Assembly (NCBI RefSeq): GCF_029227915.1
Contig: NC_079881.1
Span: forward strand, 7,440,001-7,504,000
From: Hydractinia symbiolongicarpus
Taxonomy: Eukaryota > Cnidaria > Hydrozoa > Anthoathecata > Hydractiniidae
DNA: 64,000 nucleotides
Reading direction: 5' to 3'
Part shown: in pieces, positions 47,095-64,000 of the stretch
How positions within the stretch are numbered: position 1 is the stretch's first letter
Layout: the number at the start of each line of letters is the position of its first letter
Made by a program: the position numbers and the translations under genes
Notes under the pieces: generated by a model
Databases searched by the model: none
Told to the model about the DNA's origin: nothing
Seen by the model: the letters and a program-made list of their open reading frames with translations, nothing else

Positions 47095-50000
47095 TTACAC
47101 GACGAGGGAAACAAAGCTGTTGTACTGTTGAATGTTTCGACGCAATATATCCACACACGGGCCTAATACGCGCTCAAAGCGTTGGCGGTCTAACTTTACA
47201 CATTTTAACGGACCACGTGAAACCACGGTAGCAGCACGTGGGCGGTTTAAAACAAGAGCAATCTCACCTAGAGAAAAAAAAACGTTTACTCATATGAAAT
47301 TTAACAGAGTATTAATCGTGATTTTCGCAAAGGTTATGAAACGATATGAGTATTTAATGTAATTAACTGATGTTTAAAAAAAATGCTAAAGAATTACATA
47401 CATGAAATATCGACGAAAGAGGACGAAAACATATTTTACCGAAATAGTCTGACACTCCCAGCCTACTAACTTCAATGGGTTCTTCACTTGGATTGCGTCG
47501 CTGCAATACTGAAGATTGTCCCTGAAAATCAAACATATACTTTTAGTCCAAAACGTTGTTCCGAGCATTTACTTAAATTTGAAAAAAAATATTTATATTT
47601 GTACTAGTCGTTAGCCCGTGGAAAAATCCACGGGTTCACCCGTCGCAGCTAAGCTACCATTTTGCGTGACAGACAGACGGACGGACGGACAGACGTATAC
47701 GGGCATTATAATATAGATACAAAAATTCTAAGCTGGTCATACCTCAACAATGATGTAAAAGTCGTCTCCTGGTTCTCCCTGGACCACAATCTCTTCTCCA
47801 TCTTCAAAACTACACGGCTCTAAAGCATCACACACAGTCAATCTCTCCCATTTCTCTAACGACTCTAAGATGGAGACTTTTTCCAGGAATTGCTCATACA
47901 TCTTTCGTTTTCTCATAGTGCTACCCATAAGAATACGACGGTATGTTACTCGGTCGATTGCCCATAATTTCACATCTGTTTTCGCCTGAAGAGATAAAGA
48001 AAAGCATTCAAGCATAAAGGGTAAGCGCCGGGTATCAAGTAAAAAGTTTGAGTAAACATAAAAATCCATGTCGAAAGATGAATAATATACATTACCAACA
48101 CATAATGGAGTTATATAACTTTAATTTTTGATTTGAACTTATTGTTTCGTTCGACTGACAACTTGATGTGCACAATTTATTTGCTGAGGTTCCTATTGTT
48201 GATACTTAGTCTTTACTAGAATAGGTTGTGAGATTAGTCTAGATTTGAATTTTCTTTTAAAACAAACTGATTAACTATTCTTTACTGTTTACTATATCGC
48301 TTACGGTTTTTAGAAATACATTTTTGTTGTTTACACTAGCATTTATTTCTACCAATTTGCCACATGTGTAGCTGGAATTAACTGCTTCATGAACTAGTCT
48401 ACTATAACAATAATAATGGAGTGACTTATCTTCACTAAAGACAGGTTTGTTTATTTGTACTGGCAATAACTTTTTACCTTGACGGTGGCTGCTCTTGGTG
48501 TTCCATAGATCAAAGCAAGTTCTCCAAAACTTCCACCAGGACTAATTGACACCACCAACTGATCGTTTACATAAACCTAAACAAAAATAAAATAAAATGA
48601 AGATAACATGTGGAAACATTCTGTTTATCGAAACCCTTATTATTCGAAATGCACGGAGAAAAAAAGTATCCTGAATTTAATTTATGATAGCCTAGTTACC
48701 TAAGCTTTCTTTTCGAGTTGATAAAGTGAGTTCCTCTCAAACAAAAGCTTAGACGCTAACGAATGACTCAGCGGAAACCCCGAGTTTAAATTGAACAATG
48801 TGACTAATCGCTTCGAAGGCCATTTTAATTTATCTGTGAGTTGTTTACCAAGCTTGGTCACATCTTACTATGGTAAAAACTTTATAGTTTACTAATGTTT
48901 GTTAGGGTGAGTGAAACCACTCGCCGGAATATTCCAATGAAAAGGGCTTTTCCCGACATGAACCACGTGAGCAATGAACAATAGAAATAGCCCATAAAAA
49001 AAACGCGGCCAGATTTTGGCCACATAAAAATCGTTTGAGACCCAGCGTAATTTTTTCCACCTTAACTACTCCGATTTCCCGGCGGTAGGAAAAATTACGC
49101 TGGGTCTCCTGGCTATTCTCATGAAGGATAACTTACATCAACTTCTCCTGTGTCAATGATGTAAAAATTATCACCCTCATCTCCTTGCTGAATTATTACT
49201 TCTCCTTCACTGTGTTTTACTGTGAACATGGCATCAAAGATATCGCTAAAATTAAATTAAGTGAGCATAATGAGTCTTGTCACAACAATGAACAGTTCTA
49301 ATAGAGAACCTGGGATAAAGGTGATATGATACTACCTATCATATGATATATTTTTTATATGAATCACTAGACACAAAATTCGAGATAATTACTATCAACT
49401 ACTTAAAATCATTGGCAATAGCTTTTACCAGTAGCATGAACTCTTTCCATTAGTTCTTCTGATCAAATTTTAAGGAAATGTGTGGAGTGTAAAAAAACAA
49501 AATTCAATGCAATGAATTTTTTGGAAGTAAAATTTATTTTCAAATTTTCTTTGTTATCTGCCCGTATTCTTTATGCCATTTCTTTATTAGAAATATAAAC
49601 ATATTAGCAAAGAAGAGAAGAAACGAAGTTTCTCCTGAAAATGAAACAGTTTGTCCTGAAATGAAATATTTTATGAAACATTACGGTTTGTTAATAACTC
49701 TTAAGGTATTCGAGGTGTTCAGCATTTACTCACGAATTATTAATGTAACCCTGGTGCTTTCGTGAAATATCAAAAACTTGACTAAATAACTCCAGATAGC
49801 TTGCTTAATATCCGTCTGCTCTTCTGACTGACCAGATTCTCTGAGCTTAGGAAAAAGCTGCCAAACTAACCTTCTTTCTGCATCATCCAAATGAGAAAAG
49901 AGAATATTCTTTTCAATAGCTTTAGATAAAGCTGCCATTGTTTTGTAGTCTTTAGGAATGACCTGAAGAAAAATAGATAATCCGTTTCAGTTTTTCTTCG

Positions 50001-52808
50001 TGATAGAATGCCTATTTAGCATAGCAATCACAGGACAGATCAAATAAAGCAAAATGAAAGTTGACATAATCTTTGGTAGATCTAGTGAGAGCCTCCTTGG
50101 TTTTTGTTATGGGATATATAATTTGAAAGAAAATATTGCCGTACATCCTCTTATTTAATAAGAAACTATTTTCATGATAGAAAGTAGAGGTACAGTCCAA
50201 GCATTTGTGAAGTGGTCATAGTTAAATTGTTACTTAGAAGGTAGTGAAGAGTGAACATCCATAAGGGAGAGATTAGTCAACTGTTTCACTTTCATTTGTT
50301 ATGAAAATCTATGGGAAGTTGGCAGTCACTACTTGCAACTACCTTTTGTGGCTCACAGACGGAAGAAGGGTGAGTATTTTAATATAGATATTTATGACTG
50401 TAGAGCAGTGCAATTTATAACTTTTGTTACCTTCTTCACATATGACGCTGCATCCTCCTCAGATATGACAGCTGCACTTACTGCTCCCCTACGACCTCTT
50501 TGTTTTGTTAGTGGAGGTGGATCTGTGATAGGTGGTTCTGGTTCATGCTCATTGGATTTACCATGCTCCTATGAATTAAATGAAATTTAATGTAAAAACA
50601 GATACATGGCTTTGGTGGGGTAGCATTGAATATCATGTTCTGGTAACGCTAGGGACACTAAAACAGATTGGGTGTGGTCACCATTTTTACAAATCTTGCG
50701 ATCATTACAAAAAACTAATTGCTGAAACTAATTAATACAGTTTCCCATAGCTGCAATAACCAATCAAAAAGAAAAATAGAAAAAAATCCTTTGCAGAAAA
50801 AAAACATACATAAAAACATTCCCCCACACATGTATCCCTAAAATGAGGAATACCCTGATAAGTTGTAGATTCCATTCCACTTCTCCAGGGTAGATGCCAA
50901 TTTACCATGTCATGACGTTTTTAACATGGAATGATAAAAAAAGGCTGTGTATGGTGAAAAATAATTTGTTTTTGGACAATGACTTACTGAGAAAGAAGAA
51001 ATCAATATTCAATTATTAAAATTTCTAAGAGCTACCTACAAATTATCAAACATATTCCTATTAACTTTTATCACCCTACAGTAGAAACACAAATATTTGA
51101 CAATTGGTATACTTCATTCAAGTATCAAAGTTGTTGATAGCTTTGCAAATGGTGCATTTTTATTGAGGCATGAAATAGGGCAAGGGATCTGCAATAGATG
51201 GTGATAGTTTTGAATGTTTTTATACAAATTGTGTGCTCAAATACTTCGGCTTTCTTTAAAAAATAATATGTCAATTTCACAATCACTTGTGACGGGTTTG
51301 TAAACATTACCGAAATTTTAGGTTGCAATTCTTCTTGAATTGCTGTAGAAGAAAACTTAACTACAAAGCACAATTTCTTTTTCTTTTCCTTACATTTTCA
51401 GACAGTAAAAAAACACGTTTAGCAATGAATCACACACCTTGACATGTGTCACATACCACACATTTAGGCCAAGCAAAGCATGTTTGAAATATCATGTAGT
51501 ATTGTGCATACCACGAAATCACAGTTACAATAGCAATATAAATTTTGAGATTGATCATAAAATTAAATAAGCATTTGACAACACCTGTTAAGTTCTCTCT
51601 ACATGCCAATTAAAAAGACTTGAGCATAGAGACCTCAAGGCATACATTCAGAATATGACACTTGATATTCTTAACCATTTATAGGCATTTTTGGTTGTTT
51701 TTTCCAGCATTTAACACATAAAGACGTAATGATACCTTTGTGCAAAGAAACAGACCGAAAAGGAACTCACTTCACCAAGCCGCCGAATCTCTTTGCCTAC
51801 CACGCAGTTGTTAAAGCCAAAAGGGCTTACTGGGAAAATGTAAACATTCAAAGGGCCCTCGACAAACAGTTTTCGTCTCGGTTAACGGCAAATTGGCTGC
51901 TAGACTCGGACCCCCAAACCCCTTAACGGCAAGCCCATTTCCCCTACGTTAGTTTTGGTCTCTGTTAACGGCAAATTTGCTGTTAAATAGACTTTTGCCC
52001 CCCTCCGCGCTTTACGGAACAATCTTTGTGGAGACTTATATGAACATGAGATACATTTTTTAACAACCAATTCTAGATTATGGTGGATTTTTACTGTGGA
52101 AACATTTTCTAATTTGTTGAATTTTTTTCATTTTCCCTAAAAGAAACAAAAAAGGTGAGAAAGTGAAATTTGTCTCCATTTTTATATTTTTAACGGACAA
52201 TACATTATCCCCTCCCCCCTAACAAACAATTTGCCATTAACGAAGACGAAAACTGTTTGTCGACGGCCCCGAAAAAGGTCTATAGTGAATGATATGGGGC
52301 TGTTTCCTGAACCTTAAAACCTTATGTTTGTAGTTGCCACACATTAAAGTTTCTGCAGTGGTTGAAAGGGTTTGACAGAGATGTCAAATTAGCCTTTATC
52401 GTAGCTAGCAACTTGAGTATCAAAGCTGCAAAGCTGCCCTTGAAATCGTCATTTTAAAATATTAAAAAACCGGAATGAAAAGCTGGATTGACGATTATAG
52501 CAGCTAGCTAATTCTCTACAAAATGGAAAATTTTCAACGCACATACTTCCAGGATGTTTCTATGTTAGACAACCATAAGTAAGGTCAGAAAACATGCATA
52601 TCCTTTTAAATTTTGACGACTTTTGAAAGTGCAGTTTTACCTTTTCCAATTTTCCAAAATGTTCTCGCAAAAATTGAAACGGATTTTCTGGTTTATTAAT
52701 ACACAACTGTACTATAGCGTCTTTTAATAACACCTGGACATTATATTTTTTTACATAATCTTCACACTCCTTTATCATTTCAGCATCAGTTTCTTGGTCC
52801 GTCGCCAT
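47095..52808 (-). CDS. cAMP-dependent protein kinase type I regulatory subunit
   Basis: Complete gene of eight exons: 52808-52641, 50568-50431, 49962-49871, 49245-49137, 48576-48478, 47985-47743, 47521-47440 and 47267-47095, all with GT/AG sites and compatible phases, giving 367 residues (human RI-alpha has 381). It begins with a dimerisation/docking helix pair holding the two type I Cys at 15 and 36, followed by an RRGAV pseudosubstrate at 82-86 (G and A, as in type I; type II has a phosphorylatable Ser). Two cyclic-nucleotide-binding domains follow, with phosphate-binding cassettes FGEL..PRAA (186-199) and FGEI..PRAA (310-323); the key Glu188/Arg197 and Glu312/Arg321 are intact. The C terminus is FVSLVV. 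The protein should hold the catalytic subunit inactive in the cytosol until cAMP binds. Intron 1 carries a MITE, intron 4 a strong hairpin and intron 6 a dispersed repeat. Confidence 0.97.
47602..47717 (+). repeat. ACTAGTCGTTAGC repeat, best copy, in intron 6 of the PKA gene
   Basis: Begins TACTAGTCGTTAGCCCGTGG. It contains a perfect 7-bp hairpin (CCCGTGG at 47615-47621, loop AAAAAT, CCACGGG at 47628-47634), then a GACAGACGGACGGACGG stretch and the end GGGCATTATAATATAGAT. Related copies lie at 46492 and 62560-62855, and looser ones at 35604 and in 32035-33005. It has no ORF and is probably a non-autonomous mobile element. Confidence 0.65.
49037..49108. repeat. 72-nt near-perfect hairpin in intron 4 of the PKA gene
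   Basis: GAGACCCAGCGTAATTTTTT plus CC (49037-49058) pairs with GGAAAAATTACGCTGGGTCT plus C (49088-49108) with a single bulged base, leaving a loop of about 29 nt. Size and pairing are those of a microRNA-precursor-like hairpin or a very small inverted-repeat element. Confidence 0.8.
51853..52270. mobile_element. 418-bp MITE in intron 1 of the PKA gene
   Basis: The left end GGGCCCTCGACAAACAGTTT, continuing TCGTCTCGGTTAACGGCAAA, is repeated inverted at the right end (52219-52270) with a few mismatches, giving ends of about 50 bp. An internal GTTAACGGCAAATTTGCTG copy lies near 51966. No ORF. I could not settle the target duplication. Confidence 0.7.
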
Positions 52809-54436
52809 TTTGATGCCTAATACGAGTGAAGTGAAGTTTGGAAAAGAAAAGTAAATTGACTTGCATAAATTAAAGTTGCACCCAATTATAAGACGTGAAA
52901 ATAATTAATGCAAAACGCAGCTGTTTTCAAAACAAAACACAACAGCTACCACGGGTTTGTCAGAAAACCTTGGGTTTTCAAGAAACCCAAGGCTAAAAAA
53001 AACAAGAAAAGTTAATCTCGTCCTCAGTGCTCTTTTACGCCTATGATGTCTTGACGAGACGGCTTTTCATCGCAATATCACTTACTTTTAACGGCTTTTG
53101 AGAGCCTTAATAATATTAAAAAGCAAGAATCCCTCTGGGGACGAGGTTGTGACATAAACAATTTTGCTTTACTGCTACACGACGCAAAAACAAGGACACG
53201 TTTTTTATAATAAGAAACAGACTTCTTGGGTTCAGTCTAAATGTTTCTTAACCTTAAAGGTACTGCTGCTTGATTTGTGCTCTTGATTGCATACTTACTT
53301 CATGACTTTTGTAGTGTGAACCTAAAAACACAACGTACGCCAAGAATGTTTTAAATACACAAGAGAAAATGTGTTTTACTGCATACAAAACAAAATGGTA
53401 GCTCAACAAGACTATATAATGAATTGAAAGATTCGATTAAATTAAGGTTTAGTTCGCGAAGCTTAAAAATTGTCTACACTTGAGATAACTATGATTCATT
53501 CATCTTATTTATTAATTGTCGCGACAAAAAATATTAAAGGCTGCTAGCTATCCACATAACTTAGTCATAATGCGAATTCAGGAAAAGTGTCTCTGACGCA
53601 GATTTGACCTTCCGTAAACCCACATGCTCTTTTTTATTACTCGTTTCCAGGTCACCTTTCTCTCCCTACGATACCAGGACGGCAAAATTCTTTTTAGTCG
53701 GGACAAGGTCGCATTGTAAATGAACACCAAAGAGGTTCAAATTCAGAGTTTGGGAATTGCAATATAAAAAATATTATGTTTATATTCGTTTTGTTTTTGG
53801 TTTGTTAAGTATAACATGACTTTTGTTGGATACCTCGTATTCCCGGCCCAGCTTTAAACACTTTAACAGAAACACTGGATAAATTGGAATTTGGTATTCG
53901 ATGATGTTCGTTTCACTTATGGAGAGTCAACTGTATGGCAGTAGTTGCATCTGCTAAGAGTAGCTAACAGTAGAACTGTCATGCGTTAAAATAACTCTTT
54001 TAAATTGTTTCCGGGGTGCCATAAAGAAAGTAAAAAAGCCGCTACGAAGAATTGCCGCATCTTCCAACTGCATCCGGATGCAAAATATTTTTGTCGACAG
54101 CGTCTTTTCGAACATAGCAAAACTTTGTCTATGCTTTTGGCATCCCTGTACTCTTGATCCAATAGGCAGGTAACCCTGCTAGGGAAAACAATAAATGAAC
54201 GTGTATTTGTCATTTATATTCATCCTACAAAATCCAAACGCATACATTGGATATAATCTACGAAATAATTTTTACGTTTATTTTACTAAGGTTATGCTAG
54301 TTTACCCGGCTGATGTTTATATTTTTTCTCTCATCTTTTTTCCTCTTCTGAAACCTTCACTCGAATGGCAGGCGATGTAAACAGATCTCAACAACACGTT
54401 GAAGCATACTTCAAGGCACCGATATCAAACTTTAAC
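52809..54436. other. Intergenic between the PKA and Ecdysoneless-like genes
   Basis: 1.6 kb that must hold the PKA-gene promoter and the end of the upstream transcript. A perfect 10-bp hairpin lies at 52968-52992 (CCTTGGGTTT, loop TCAAG, AAACCCAAGG). A minus-strand ORF at 53986-54213 is not convincing. Confidence 0.5.
52968..52992. repeat. 10-bp perfect hairpin
   Basis: CCTTGGGTTT and AAACCCAAGG separated by five bases, about 160 bp upstream of the PKA-gene start codon, so within its likely promoter or 5' leader. Function is unknown. Confidence 0.6.
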
Positions 54437-63844
<9,408 letters not shown>

Positions 63845-64000
63845 CTAGAAAAAAATAGTCGAAAACAGCCATAAACTTTCAACATTTGTTAATGTGTATT
63901 ACACAAAAAGGTATATAAAAAAATTGCTTATACATGTAAAAAAATAAAAAATAAATATTTTTTCATAACACACTTTTATGGGTTTCTACTCACTATACTT

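Noticed and set aside
47046-47362. Two plus-strand ORFs across the last PKA exon
   Set aside because: They are antisense shadows of the final coding exon, whose minus-strand translation matches PKA regulatory subunits to the C terminus.
53986-54213. 75-codon minus-strand ORF between the PKA and ECD genes
   Set aside because: No splice or domain support, and no match that I recognise.

Overview
This window is AT-rich nuclear DNA from an animal. Coding sequence is sparse, genes are split by short exons with ordinary GT/AG introns, and the space between is full of decayed mobile elements. The gene set (a PKA type I regulatory subunit, an Ecdysoneless homologue, an SLC22-like transporter, a PAN/EGF/F-type-lectin protein) and the repeat families point to an early-branching metazoan. 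I think a cnidarian, possibly a hydrozoan, but that is inference rather than proof.

Layout. 1-7.7 kb: no gene seen. 7.8-8.3 kb (+) and 16.2-16.7 kb (-): two convergent single-exon paralogues encoding small secreted or membrane proteins with a Tyr/Arg repeat. They have a signal peptide, an acidic pro-region bounded by dibasic sites, a YTYR/YSYY-rich stretch, a transmembrane helix and a Cys-Cys tail; I do not recognise this family. Between them lie a possible first exon (10.8 kb), simple repeats and a 706-bp pogo/Tigger-like deletion element (15.3-16.05 kb). 20.4 kb (+): a small tail-anchored-type ORF. 20.8-22.4 kb (-): an intronless SLC22-like transporter. 24.6-24.9 kb: a 127-bp tandem repeat. 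26.5-27.7 kb (-): a three-exon PAN/EGF/F-type lectin gene. 27.8-31.85 kb: long imperfect inverted repeats around a broken reverse-transcriptase element. 32.0-37.5 kb: dispersed and tandem repeats, interrupted at 34.9-35.6 kb by an inverted second copy of the lectin exon. 39.0-39.8 kb: a broken gene of 24-residue MCNKAV-type repeats. 40-47 kb: relics, including a MITE, a perfect 21-bp inverted repeat and a tRNA-Asn-like relic.

47.1-52.8 kb (-): the complete eight-exon gene for the type I regulatory subunit of cAMP-dependent protein kinase (367 residues). 54.4-63.8 kb (-): eleven exons coding for about 360 C-terminal residues of an Ecdysoneless/SGT1-like protein, whose 5' part lies beyond the right edge.

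The genes do not form a pathway or operon; each is an independent eukaryotic transcription unit. The most unusual items are the Tyr-rich paralogue pair with its conserved pro-region, the inverted duplication of the lectin exon, the reverse-transcriptase relic framed by long inverted arms, and two hairpins of 72 and 115 nt.
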